From Chondrosia reniformis (lineage: Eukaryota; Porifera; Demospongiae; Chondrillida; Chondrillidae): DNA of 64,000 nucleotides. How positions within the stretch are numbered: position 1 is the stretch's first letter; each line of letters opens with the position of its first letter. Shown piece after piece: positions 1 to 13,800 of the stretch. The notes under the pieces are model-generated. The model was given only the letters and a program-made list of their open reading frames with translations. It ran no database searches and had not been told where the DNA came from. The translations under genes and the position numbers were made by a program. Location: positions 7,206,501 through 7,270,500 of the forward strand of contig OX359189.1 in assembly GCA_947172415.1 (NCBI GenBank), given 5' to 3'.

Positions 1-3000
1 CACATAGTCAACTGGTTGATAGTCAATGCCCAATTCTGTTGATCAATATAAAATCAAATGGATTGTGATACTGGAATTCATGCACAAATTGATATACTGT
101 AAGCTATATAGTTAGTTAGCACTTATAAATATATTTTTCTCTATCCACATATCTATATACAAATGTTTTGTAAGTACGTATATATACCTGCAGAATAATC
201 CTGGTATAGAACATCAATTGTGAAACCTTTTGTTACTTCTCCAAGAGCCAACAAATAAACTAAAATGTAGCCATTGTTTTCTTTAACATTTAGAGGACTG
301 ATTTCAAACTGAAGTAGAGTTCCTATACAATTACAATTATAAACAATGTAAAATTTTATAAAGTTTTATTACCATGCAAGGAGAAAGGACATTCATATTT
401 CTGCAGCCATTTTCTTTGTAGGCTATTATCTATGCTTTGCACTATAGGTTCATACCGACACAATTCTTTCCATCACTGTGTAACTTATATCCTTCTCTAC
501 ATCCACATTCATAACTCCCAATTGTGTTAATACAGATTTGAGTACAGTTGTCTTGCAAAAGTGCACACTCATCAACATCTACGTCCTCTATTTGATAAAG
601 AGCTTTATATCAAAATTACCAATGTGCAAATATGGCAGAGCTTACCGACACAAGTTCTTCCATCACTTTGTAAGGTGTATCCATATACACACGCACACTT
701 ATAACTCAACAATGTGTCAATACAGATCTGAGTGCAGTTATCTAGAACAAGGCTACATTCATCCACATCCTCTGCACCATATTTATATAGCATAAAAGTA
801 AAAATAGAAGAATAGAAGAAATTAATCCTTTCAGTTATATACATAAATTATGAAAGGCTTTTAAATCATGAATTGAACATGTTATAATTTTTGTACTTCA
901 ATCCTTAAAGCTTAAAAACCACACAATCTATACGTACATACCTCATGACAATTAGAGATCAAATAAAGAGCCTTGACCTTTCAGTGAATTTAAATTTATA
1001 CATATAAATATAATACAGTAATCAGTAGTTTCTATTATATTGATGGTAAATGAATTATATTATCAGTATAATAGTTTCTATAATACTATTAATGGTACAT
1101 AAAATGGATGCTTCCATTGAAATATATAAGATTTTTTTCTAATACCTTGTACAAATAGTTCCACGCAAGATTGTGCTGAAGTCAGCCTGTGCACAATAAG
1201 AAAATGTTATTCTAATAAATATTTTTCTTAAATCTATGGCCACTCACCAATTGCTATCCATTGCATAATAGCAAAGCATGTGAGATCCATTGTGGTATTC
1301 AGATGGTGTCCAACTAATCCTAACAGACCACTGGTTGTCATCACCTCTGGTGAGATTGGACTTTTGTAGTTGAATACCAAATGGTGTAATAGTAGCCAAG
1401 ATGGCAGTAATACTGTAGAGGTGTATGGAGAAATATTATAAACCCCATATTATCTTACATCTGAGTGCTCATTCTTATACTGAGACTGTATGTCATCTAG
1501 TATCATTTTTACAAACCATTTCACTGTTGCTTTTTAAAATTAGGATAGCAAAACACTATATACAGTATGTATATACCTTGAATTATAACTAGCTTGTGCG
1601 GTAATCTCATAATTGAACTGATTATGGTAGGTAATAACTTTGACAGCTCCATCAGGTAGTGTAGCATTAGAAATCCAAGGTTCCTCTCCACAACTACTAT
1701 CATTTATTACATTCACCAAAAACTGAAGTGGAATACTACTGAGAGGAACTGTATCAGTTGAAGAAGCAAAGTCCTCAATCTGTATAGCTACTGCATAGTA
1801 ACCAGTATTTTGTCCTACTGAGTTGTATTCTAGTTCACATGTCCTCTGTTTTGATATATACCAAGCAAAAAAGCATTGATGCATTTACATACATACTGCT
1901 AATAGCATAGGAAATATATCAGAATATGCATTGAGATTATTATGGGAACACATAATGGACAATCCAGGTGGTCAAACCTATATATGGCTTCAAACTTCCC
2001 ATAATTGAATCATATGTAAAACCATATTCATAGGTATACTGTTTATATATGGTTTAACATATCCTATATATGACACATATGTTCTGTAAACACATTCTAA
2101 AATATATAGTATATAGCTAACCTCATCCAAATATGCACCTGGAAAGGATTGACAAACTCCACTACATTCACCTGAATCTCTACTAGCCCATCTACATCGA
2201 ACGTCATCACCATCATAATCTGCAACTGCATTGATATATTACTCAAAATATGAAGTGATAGGGTTTATTTGTCACGATCATGATGATATATGAAGTTTAT
2301 TGAGCAATAGCAACATTAAATCTTTGGAATAGAACATGTCAACCCGTAGGTCTTCATCAGCAATTATAATGTTGCTGTTGCTCAATAAACTTCATATATA
2401 CTCAAAATATGTACATGCTCATGAGAATTTCAGACAGAAGCTTAAATTAGCAATATTTTATGGGAGTTAACAAAAACTACTAATTTATAACATCAATTAT
2501 TGAAATGCACTTATATTTTAGTTACCAAGGTAGGACTTTTAACCATGCACTACCTATGTACTTTTGCAAATTTTAACATAATATTATATACATAATGAAT
2601 TACTGTACATGTGTGTGCCAGTTGCCCATGATCAATTCTGCATGTTCATATCATATTTTCATACATTATATATACACTAAATACACTAACTCTATAACTT
2701 AAATTATTATTTTAACTAAGCATAACCATATATACGTAGTTACCTGGTATCTTAATCAAATAACTACATCCGTACTGTACTCCAACTACTTCAGCCATTG
2801 CAGTGACAGGAGATGAGTTCATCTTACCAGATCTTATAATATACCTGTACTTTATCCTTAACTCCCAATTAGAGCTGCTACCAATGACAAGTGTTGAAAG
2901 CCAATTTCCATCAGCAAACCTGTCAATGAATTCAGAAGAATATGTTCTCCTATAGACTAATATTATTGAATATAATATTATAATATATATATAAAGTGAG

Positions 3001-4319
3001 GAAACACTATGTGTGTTACATATATAAGGCATATTGCCATTTTATATATAGATCCTAGAATATACATGTAATGTATATTATATCCCTATTTTATGATGGA
3101 ACATACGATGCCTCAAGTGATGGCACATAAGGATTATATATGTAACTTCTTCCACCAGTTCCATGTACACCTTGAATGTTATCATAGCAATAGAAAGACA
3201 TTGCATCTGTAATGGATCCACTGCATCCAGTACGACAGACCAGGCCTGTACCACCCACTTTAGCAAGTGATCCAAGGCTACATGTATCACGTTCAGTGAA
3301 GCGATGACTGATTTCAATCTATACAAGGTCAATAGACAAGCCACAAATTTAAAAAAATATTAAATTTGAAAAAGCCTTTTAAAAACAAATGCAGGTTTCC
3401 TAAAGAAAAACTAAATCCTAACGGCATAATACATATATAATAGATTATCCCTCAGGTCAACATAAAAGAGACATGTGAGAGATAATCAAACCACAAGTTT
3501 TTAAACATAATAAAATAGGAAAACACGAAAAAAGCAATTGCTAAGAATGGAACCCATGAGGGACAGCTGGTTATTGACCACCAGTACTAGTGTGTCATGT
3601 CACTGAGCTGCAATTACCACAGCAATGCTCCATTCATATTTCCCTTCTTACTTATCAGAATGAGCCAATAATCAGAGACCCAGCCCATTTCCAGTGGGAG
3701 GAGCCATCTTAAGCAATCAGTTGCTGGCCACCGTCAATGATAGGAGAGTTACATGATAATCAAGCCACAAGTATGTATATATATAATCATTTTCAAACAT
3801 CATGAAGAGGGAAACCACAAAAGATAAACAATTGCTGGGAATTTAGCTTCATTATTCAAAACAATTTATTTTAAATATAATAATGCACTACAGCTGGTTA
3901 AAGGCTTGAGATTTATCTTAAATTGGGCAACAGAATTAACTATAAGAGTATTGGCACGATTTCTATATGGGACAAATATATATAAGAAAAAAGGTTCTAG
4001 AATTCGAACGATCGAGCTCTAGTGTAACGAATAGCCCGTGCAGTAGTCCGTTATATATATATTTAGTTTCTTTGCACTAATTCACTGTATATAGAACACC
4101 CGTGTTCCGTTATAATTATAGCATGGTGTATGCAGCTAGACCACAAGTTGTTCTCACAGTATCGCTTCCACTAGAAGGGTCTGCTGCCCTCCACATAACA
4201 GCACCTCCTCCGAAATGACTAGCAAATGAGGGGCGGAAGAGGATGACTAACAGACTAATAGACAGCACTGTTGAGATAAACACAAAGGAAGATTGCCCTC
4301 GCACCTCCATTTTAGACAT
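1..4319 (-). CDS. Gene A: EGF/Calx-beta secreted or surface protein, 5' part (runs off left edge)
   Basis: Predicted exons on the minus strand: 4319-4158, 3318-3107, 2919-2744, 2225-2122, 1845-1577, 1412-1248, 1186-1146, 771-646, 587-456, 322-188, 35-1. All have AC/CT borders on the plus strand (GT/AG on the minus) and their phases join without a stop. The start gives a signal peptide ending FASHFGGGAVMW, then Cys-bearing blocks, the [11 protein letters not shown] block, a 41-nt microexon, and two calcium-binding-type EGF exons (DVDEC..., VDVDEC...). The next exon looks like the N-half of a Calx-beta module and the last 35 bases ([12 protein letters not shown]) are the start of its C-half. 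The order matches gene B, so the missing part is probably more Calx-beta modules. The role is unknown; extracellular adhesion or recognition is inferred from the domains only. The ATG lies 489 bp downstream of the stop of gene B, head to tail. An alternative ATG four codons in (MEVRGQ) aligns better with B and D. Confidence 0.8.
2287..2398. mobile_element. Small inverted-repeat (MITE-like) element
   Basis: Terminal inverted repeats of 32 bp (2287-2318 and 2367-2398) differ at one position; the arms contain GTTTATTGAGCAATAGCAAC. The 48-bp centre holds, on the minus strand, CTGATGA, a short GACC/GGTT hairpin and GACA, close to a hammerhead core. It lies in the intron between exons 3 and 4 of gene A. 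Confidence 0.75.
3541..3625 (-). repeat. Possible tRNA-derived SINE head
   Basis: On the minus strand an A-box-like GCAGCTCAGTGACATG is followed by a CTGGT/ACCAG stem and a B-box-like GGGTTCCATTC at about the spacing of a tRNA. The flanks are duplicated imperfectly (GATAATCAAACCACAAGT near 3484, GATAATCAAGCCACAAGT near 3756). It is not a functional tRNA: the acceptor stem does not pair. Confidence 0.4.
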
Positions 4320-4582
4320 ATAATAGCATATATAGCCGCGGCGCCGTAAATATAATTTTAGGGCTGGGAATACTTGTTGACTTGTGTAACTATATAGAGA
4401 GCTTCAGCTAACCGCTATATTAACCACATGCATGTGAATTTCAAACTTCACGTTCCTTCGATCGTGATCCTTATACCTTATATGTATGCGTGCCTGCTAT
4501 ATATAATGTACACAGTACTATATAGTGCAAGTTAAAAGACACCTGTAGCTTTATATGTATATATCATTTATATTATAAGATG

Positions 4583-4588
4583 TTTATT
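4583..4588 (-). terminator. Candidate polyadenylation signal, gene B
   Basis: AATAAA on the minus strand about 220 bp past the gene B stop, within the 489-bp gap before gene A starts. Confidence 0.3.
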
Positions 4589-4808
4589 TTAAGGTAAATA
4601 TTCACACTTTAGTCTTATATTTTTTACATAAATTATATAACCCACGTGATTAGTGATATATTTAGATGCAGACAGTTGTATATGTCAACAGAATTTTTGC
4701 ATATATCAGCTAAACACACATTAGCTTTATAATGTTTACACACATACATTATTCATATTGTAAGCCTAAGTATTGTAAATTCTATGCATCCACACATTTC
4801 ATCATGTT

Positions 4809-7800
4809 TCATGGGAGGATTTTGATGATTGCATGCTGCTTAGTGCTCTGCACTCCAGAAGGAGGATGGAGATAGAGAAGGAAGAGCTCTGGACCTTCTC
4901 TGTTACTGTCCTTCAACAGCTTTACCATCACATTGTGTTTCTCTTCCATACTTCCCAAAGATGAAAAGACAAGATAGGTTGTCTGTAACTTGTAATCCCC
5001 ATCTATATTACGAATATATACTGTAACAGCATACTATATGAAAATTAACCTGCAAACTACCTCGCTGTTCACAATACGAAGACCATGCAGGAACAAAGCA
5101 CAAGCAATTAAAGTTGCATTTATATAAATGTACACTTTGCAATGAAAAATATTTAACCCATGGTTGTACTGTGCATATACAGGTCTCTTCAAGAAGGAAA
5201 AGCTACAAATACGAACATTAAATTGTAAGAGATTTGCCACCATATAGTTGTAATAACTGCTACTGTTATATATACGTATATGGTGCCACTGTAACACTGA
5301 TGTACTATAAGAAAGCCTATATATAGTAGGAATATAGGTATAGTAAAGAAACTTTACATTATACGTATATTAGTGACCATGTTGGTCAAACTAAGAGAAA
5401 CCTTTTTATTAGCAATTTACAGCTCCTTTTGAACTTGCTAGGTATGTAGGCATATATGTATCTAACTCTAACAATTATATATGTGGATGTGGGCCTCATT
5501 GGTAGAAAGAATAGCAGTTGATAATGAAGTCTATTTTATTCGTTGTTGTTCCTTTGTGCAAATATTGCATAGCAAAGAAGGCTTTTTACTGATCGTATAG
5601 ATTTTTGAAGCTTGCGCAACATCAAGACAGATATATCTAATACAAATGGCCGGGGTAATCTTTGTTTCCCAACATAAAAAGCGTGCCGCAAATTGCCCTC
5701 TCGATCTGCCCCCCCCCTCCCCTGAAAGAAACCCTGCATATGTACATACATATATGTATATGTAATAAGAGATTGCGCATGCATTTATTTGCATGTACTA
5801 TAATACGTATATAGTATATAAATGCTATGTATTATACACTCACGAGACTTAGCAGTAATAGTTTGTTGTGTCACAGGTACAGCTAACGGTTGAGATAAAT
5901 TTCCTTTCCTCACAACAGTCACATTCAGTACTGTACCTTCTCTCCCTGATAATTTTGTATGTTCAAAATCAACTGACAGTGCAAATCCTATTTGCAAAAA
6001 TATAGACATGATAAAATATCTTTATAACTACCAATATTAATTAATGTTTATATAAAGTTTACAGTACATATTAGTATTGGAATTAAAAAAATGGGATATA
6101 AATCAGTTATATGTATATAGCCCATCACCATGGGGGCCCGAACATTCTTTAAAAATGTATATATAATTACTTCTCATATTAGATGTGTTTCAGCTAAAGT
6201 CCCAACTGCTGTCATTATACATACATAATGATAGTGGTTGTATACTGTATTTTGTGCTACAGTAATAAATAATAAAAATGAATACATACCATCATGATCA
6301 TCATCCAGTATTGTGACAGTTGTTGATAAAGCTGAATCAATAATATTCAGTTCTTCATTTGTATCATTATGTATCTCAAGTGTCAGGTAAAATGATTCCG
6401 TTTCTTCTGGAATATTATCGTTAATGATACGTATGATAGCAACACTTGATATAGTAGTATTTGGTTGAAACACTGCTACATTTTCAACTCCATCAGTAAA
6501 ATAATCAACAAATTCTAGAAGTGAAAAACAAGTCTAGCTCTTTTAACTTATAGCTCATATATACTAAAAATATTTGGATTGATAGAAGGGTGTATTATAT
6601 GCTATATATATAGCTACCCATGGCCAGATGTGCAAAGAATGTGCATATGGATTCAAATACGTATACATGATCCAACTGCTGACAACATTTTAAAAAACAT
6701 GTCAGTCATTAAGCCGTAAACTTGTCACTGGCTGGATAGATAATGTTGGATGGATATGGATTGATGGAAAGACAGATAATTATACATACAATATATATAT
6801 ATACAAAGACTCACTACAAGATCCAACTGATGATAAAATTAATACAATATTAATGTCATTATATACACACAACACGAGCATTACTTGTTATCACCACAGT
6901 AGATAGAAATGTGATCACCTTTAGCACTTCCATATACTGGTCTCACTGTGACTGAAATAGGCAGTGATGATGTCCCATTCATAATCAGTTGTACAAATAG
7001 CAAATCATCATCTTCCATCAATAAGTAACTACTGTTGGTAAATTGTATTTCAAGCCCTACCATAGGACAACCATTTTATATAATATTGCTCACATTTATA
7101 TACATATATCTTTACTATGGCAAGAGTATAATATAAATTATTATATGTATATACAAGTAATATTAACAATATAAGTATATGTAAATTTTAAGTATAATAA
7201 AACACACACTCATCATCCACAATAACAACTGGTACTTCATTGCTCAATAGTTCAACTTTAGGCTCCAATTCTTCTGGTAGATCAAACCACAGATAAAACA
7301 TCTCTTTTGGTTCAGCAACATCATCATCCACTATAACAATATCCATTTCTGTAGAGTACCGATCTCCAGGGAAGAAACGTACTCTCTTGGTCTTCTCAAT
7401 ATAGTCAGTTCCATCTATTTAATATGCATACGTATATATACTAAATGTCACACTAATGATACATGTTAAATGGCTACCCACTTTCAGCTGATTCCTCTCT
7501 TGTACTTATGAATACAGACATTTGTATGCTGTGTTTAGCTGGACAGTATGCATTATCAATGAGAGGATCCACTTGTAATACTTCTAATTTCACAATAAAT
7601 CGTTTATCAGATTTATTGACAATATATCTTTCATACTGGAATTGTAGGTATAATCCTGTAGGGTATATATTGTGGAACTTTCAACTCTATAATACTTACG
7701 TATAATTATGGAAATATTAAGATAAAAAAGTGAATAACAATGGGAATTTTTATTGTACTTTGCAAGAATAACATTTGTGACCCTGGCTTCGAGAAAATAT

Positions 7801-10800
7801 TCCTCCTATTATGTATATGTATAACTCATCCTAATACTAACTTACGGTCATCATCCTCAATGGCTACAATAGTCTCATCATGAGGACCTGGTAGAATACT
7901 CAACGACTGAAGGTAACTGTCGATAGTGAATGTCAGCACAAAGTACTCAATACTCTCTACAACACCATCATCATTAAGGAAGAGCTCCAGATGTGTAGAG
8001 TTCAGTCCAAGGGATGGATCAAAACGAACAGATCCTCCACTGACATTGCTTGGTGGTTCATAGTCAGCACCTGTGGATAAAATGTTAGATATTTCCATAT
8101 ACGTACATATAGGGATAAAAAAACTGAAATGATATTATACATACCACTCAATGCTTCTGCTCTATTATGAGTGTCTGTTCTCTTAAATTTTGATACAGAA
8201 ATTGCAATTCTAAACTTTCTAAGAATTGGTTGTGATGCATGGAGACCAATTACAACACTTTCTCCTTCCTTTCCATAGTAATGTTTATAGTCAAATTCAA
8301 TATAGGTCGAACCTAGAGTATTGTATAATACAATCTCTTAATAATTACTACAATATATACGTGTTAGAATACATACCTTGGACGGGAACATTCATATGCA
8401 TCACTGCAGGACAGATACGTTTCAATCCTCTCATTTCAGGTTGCCAAATCACACATTCTATACTCTTTGCATGATCTGGGATGTCTACCATTGCATTACT
8501 GGAACTGCTTGCATGTTTAGCGAAAGTTACATTATACTTGACACCAATATCAAACTTATCAGTAGAATTAGTAGCATCAAAGGAGTACCTTCCCAAATTG
8601 TCTACACCTCCTGTATGTAACGTGCATGGAAGAAGGAAAAAAAACATTTTAGATTATTATTCTTCCTCTAAAATGTGGTCATTAACAAGAATACGTATTA
8701 ATTTGTCAATGGCTTACCATCTGGTACTACCTCAAGACAAGATATTGTGATAACAGTAGGCCACAGAAGAGACTGCTTTGTAACAAGTTCCACTGCCTGC
8801 TGAGTAGCCCCTGGTGCTATGGTAATCTGATTGGTTGAAAAGTGAATTTCTGCTTCTGTATACATATATATATATATATATAATTAACAATAATTAAATA
8901 GCTCAAATTAATATCATGTATGTACCATCATTATCCAGTATAGTGATTATAGCTTCTTCTTGTTCACCCTTCAGAGCATCTACTCCGGATCCATCTGGTA
9001 TAGTGAATGAGATGGTGAATGTCTCAGACTCCTCCCATCCATTATCATCTATGATGTTGATTCTGATTGGACTAGACTTGGCCGTGTTAACAGTATATTT
9101 AAAGTGAGCAACATAGTCAACTGGTTGATAGTCTATGCCCAATTCTGTAGGAGTTAAGAAATATCACAAAAATGCACATCTCTGTGTACATCAAAATTTA
9201 CATACATTTTATTTCTATAATCTTATATTATTGGTACATACACATATATGCAAACCTGCTGTAATATCATGATATTTCAAGTCAATAGTCAGGTTATCCA
9301 GTACGTTGCCATGACCAAGTGTGACTACCAAATATACTATGAAATAGACACTGTGCTCTTTTACCACTTTCTGATCAGTATCAAAATGAATTTGAATCCC
9401 TGTGAAATAAAAACGAATATATCATGATCAATGCAAGTTATTATTTTTTTCCAATAACAGACAATAATGCAAAAGACCCATAGATTTAGCATAGAGAGCC
9501 AAGGATTCACAAAAAGATCAAAAAAGAAGATTCTCAGAGTCACTGATGAAAGGTGGAATTCCCAGAAAAAACTGTCTGATCCAGTAGAGAAGAGAAGAAA
9601 AAGGAGACTCCTGCAGCTGCAAGGTTAATTCCCTTTTTACAGAGTATATAGGAAATAGCATACTAGATTACTCATGTACAGTAAATGTATATATATAAAT
9701 ATTCCATGATATTATAGAAACTTGCATATATACGTATGTATATATATAACATAGATTGGTTAGAAGTTAAACTATAAAGCAAAGATATTATATATAAATA
9801 TTAAGTATAGGCATCAAAAGTATTACTAACCGACACAAGTCCTTCCATCACTATGTAACTTATATCCTTCTCTACATCCACACTCATAACTCCCAATTGT
9901 GTTAAAACAGATTTGAGTGCAATCGTCTTGCAAAAGTGCACACTCATCAACATCCCCTACACATATGTATATAAAATATTCATTCAGACAATTTTATATG
10001 AGAATACTATATAAACCCCGAAATCAAAATACAGTATTAACATAGAATTTAAAATGTATAAATATAAGAACATGCATGTTGGAAATCATAATATATCAGT
10101 TACGCCACTGCCAACTGGGGATGTGCCCTTCACTACTGCAGTGTTCCCTTCTGGACGGCCACTGCAATCCTTTGTAGTAGGCAGTGGCACAACAAGGCCT
10201 CTCCTGACTCCTCTCTGATGCGCTGGTCAAGCTCCAAGAGGAAAGAGTATGCTTCTGGTCCATATAGAGCCAAGGATTCACAAAAAGATCAAAAAATGAC
10301 AAAGATTCCCAGAGTCACTGATGAAGGGTGGAATTCCCAGAAAGAGCTGTCTATAATCTAGTGAAGAAGAGAAGAAAAAATGAGACTCCTGCAGCTCCTG
10401 TTGTCTTGTCCACTACAGGGACGAAGTGGTGTGTGGTACATAGCTAGCTCCGCACACTTCCCTACCTTCCGTCTTTCCGCTTGGCCTGCCACAGCACCTG
10501 CTTCTCTGACAGCCAGCTGCTGATGGGATGGTGCGAAGGTATCTGGGCAGGTGACATCCCAGATAAGGATATGACCTCTTCGCCATGGCATGACGGTAGC
10601 ACCATCCAGCTACTTTCCGTCTGCTCTATGAATCCCCACTGGCTCCCGGTGCATGAGCAGCAATCTTTGCTGAAGCCAAAGACCTTTGGATGATGTCTCA
10701 TTAAGGGCACAGGCTTTTACTACAATGGAGGCCATGGGTGCCCAAGCTGTCCATGCTCGCCCCACAGAGTTGGCATGAGGGCACGGTACAAAGGGACTCC

Positions 10801-13800
10801 AAGACGTACGCCCATGGCTACACGGATGACAGCATTGTCCATTTTGAGGCCCAGGGAAGACATTGGGAGGGTGTGAAGCCACACCCTTGACTCCTGTTTG
10901 CGGACTGCAAGGAGTCAGGTTTGGAAGCTGGGTCTGTAGGAGGAGGTTGGTTCTGTCCCTCTTTCCAAAGCCTGAGGGCATCCTCACACGCATAGTATGG
11001 TGCATCCACAAGCCTGTGTGGAATGATTAGGTGCATGATGCTGGAGCAACCTGCAGCTGAGGCCAAAAAGGCTGAAGGTGCAAGTAGGGCTGTGCTCCTG
11101 ATACCGAGCCCACTAAACCTCACAGGGAGAGATGCTTGGGTCCAAGCATGGTTGTCCTCAGATCGAGATGTCAATGTTCACAATTCCACTTAAAAGGGAT
11201 CTTAGAAGTAGGTCAAAGCTCTGGAGTTCTGGAGAACGGAAACATGGTGGTGACCTCAAAGTGTATAGTATTTTAGGTATTGCAAATACATGCCAAAGGA
11301 GACAATAGGCCACTTGGAGCATAGCTCTGCTTGTGTGGTCATCCACGCAGATGATCTCAGACTTGGAGTGATTTAGTTGTAGACCCAATTCACCTGCCTT
11401 ACGCTCTACTGTCTGGAGGTCATGGAGAACGTCTACCAAGCAAAACAACAGTGGCCCAAGTGGGTCACCCTGTTGGATCCCCTCAGCAGACTGGATGCTC
11501 TCGTCTCCAATATAGAGGGAAGATGGTGTGCTGTAGGCTGAGTGGACCAAGGGGAATAGTTCTGGAGCCATTTCATCTACTGCTACCAGCATCTTATCCT
11601 GTCATAGACTGTTGAAAGCATTCTGGAAGTCCACTTTGAGCATTAAGTAGTCCTCCTGCATGTCCTGGAGGTATAAACGGGAGGCATGATCTGCTGCCTC
11701 TGCTCCCTTAGGGATATCAAAACCCAGTTGGTGTTGCGCCAGAAGGGAAGCCATGCATGGTTTGCTTCACACTGTTGCCAGCACATGCACTTTACTGAGA
11801 GTCTACGCAATGTGCACCCCACAGCGATAGGCCTTACTCACCTCCTTTCTTTGTAAGGGAGATTAGTGAAGCCCCAAAGAAAAAGGACGTACAATGGGTG
11901 CAACCCTACCCTCAAGTACCATGTTGACAAACCTCGTGAATGCTTCCAGCAAGCTGGTGCCACCCCCACCTGCGGCCTTAACTGTTATGTCCTGTAGATG
12001 CTGGAGACACGCCATCCCTAGCACTTATACGTATAGTACTGCCTTATATATATATTATACAATACTTAAATAACTTGATATGGAGGCTCCTAATGCATAG
12101 AGAATACTACTATGTCTCCTAGCAGCTAAGCTTTATGCTCAAGAATTCTTTAGTATAATCCCACTAAGTATGTATTATTAGCGTGTCCGGGCCAGCCACT
12201 GAACCACATGGGAAGGAAAGGATGGCCCTGGCCACCTCTTCTTCGGACACTTGGATTGATGATACATGTGGTGGGGCTGCAGGAAAGCTGGAATTGGGGT
12301 GGGGTGCAGGGTGCTTGTCTCAGAGTGATGCAAGAGTCTCCTCATTAAGGCCTGTAATTGAGTCTTCTGAGGAGGCCAACTGGACTGCACCCTTGAAGTC
12401 CCCTTCCTCGAGTTTTGCAGATATATGAGCAGCTAGACACTTGATTGGGAATGTTTGTGAGATGACTCATACGATCGAATGGTATTAATAATCTAGAGAA
12501 TTATATTATATCTCCAGGTATTATAATATATATAATAAACTGTTAAATCCATGGTGTCATGCATGTATATGCATATATACACACTTACTTTGTACTGAAA
12601 GCATAGGACATAATTGTTTAGAAGTTAAACTATAGAGAGCAAAGAAACATCAAATATATTTAAATCAGTTAATTATGTACACATAATCATCTAATTCACT
12701 CACCCATTACTATCCATTGCATAATAGCAAAGGATGTGAGATCCAATATCAGATTCAGATGGTGTCCAACTGATCCTAACAGACCACTGATTGTCATCAC
12801 CTCTGGTGAGACTGGACTTGTGTAGTTGAATACCAAATGGTGTAATAGTAGTCAAGATGGCAGTAATACTGTAAATGTATAAAATGTTTTAACCATTATA
12901 TACAAGCATATACACTTACATAATATTTTATAGCACTTGGATAATTTAAAAATCTATATTAATGTTTCTAAACTTAATAGATAAAATTTTATATACAATA
13001 TGTTTGCATGTACAGTATATACAGCTATAGATTAAGTGTTTAAAATAAAATTATTCCACTTTACAATATACGTACCTTGAACCAGGACTGGCTTCTGCTA
13101 TAATCTGATAATTAAAGTCAACAGTCAAGTTAGAGTTCAAAGCAATAATTCTGACAGCTCCATTAGGTAGTGTAGAATCCACAATCCAAGGTTCTTGTCC
13201 ACAACTACCAACATTGAGTACATTCACCAAAAACTGCAGTGGAATACTACTGAGTGGAACTGTATCAGTTGAAGAAGCAAAGTCCTCAATCTGTATAGCT
13301 ACTGCATAGTAACCAGTGCTTTGTCCTCTAGAATTGTATTGTAGTTCACATGTCCTCTATTCAGAGTAAATTCATAGATCACGATCAATGTTTTTCATCA
13401 TAAATTTGCAGGATTGCACATAGCATACAGAAGCCTTTCCATATTAATTATAATGCACAAAAGTTATGATATAGCATGAAATTGCAATGGCAATGCTACT
13501 TGTACATATATTTGACTCAGAGGTAACAAAAAGACTTATACTGAAATTACGTATATAATCCTATATATTACACAGTGCAAGTTACAAAAAGGTCTGACTA
13601 TATATATATATTATACATTCATAATATATATATTATGAATGTAGGAGTTATTGAGCAATAGCACAGCCACTGGAGTTCACTAATATAATCAATATCAAGG
13701 ATGTTTCGATCCGTAGATCTTCCTTAACTGGTATAAAACTAACATGACTCATGATCAAGAAAAACCATTTCTAAACAGGTGGCCATGGGTGTGACAGTGG

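Noticed and set aside
3541..3625. Functional tRNA gene
   Set aside because: A- and B-box-like words are present but the acceptor stem and loop sizes do not fit; kept only as a possible SINE.
5034..5794. Extra exons of gene B in the last intron
   Set aside because: Open frames here show no family similarity, and exon 5987-5844 joins 5002-4809 in the correct phase without them.
9490..10395. Long terminal repeats of a retroelement (direct copies at 9490 and 10262)
   Set aside because: They flank the EGF exon of gene B, not element coding sequence, and a third copy stands alone at 56218.
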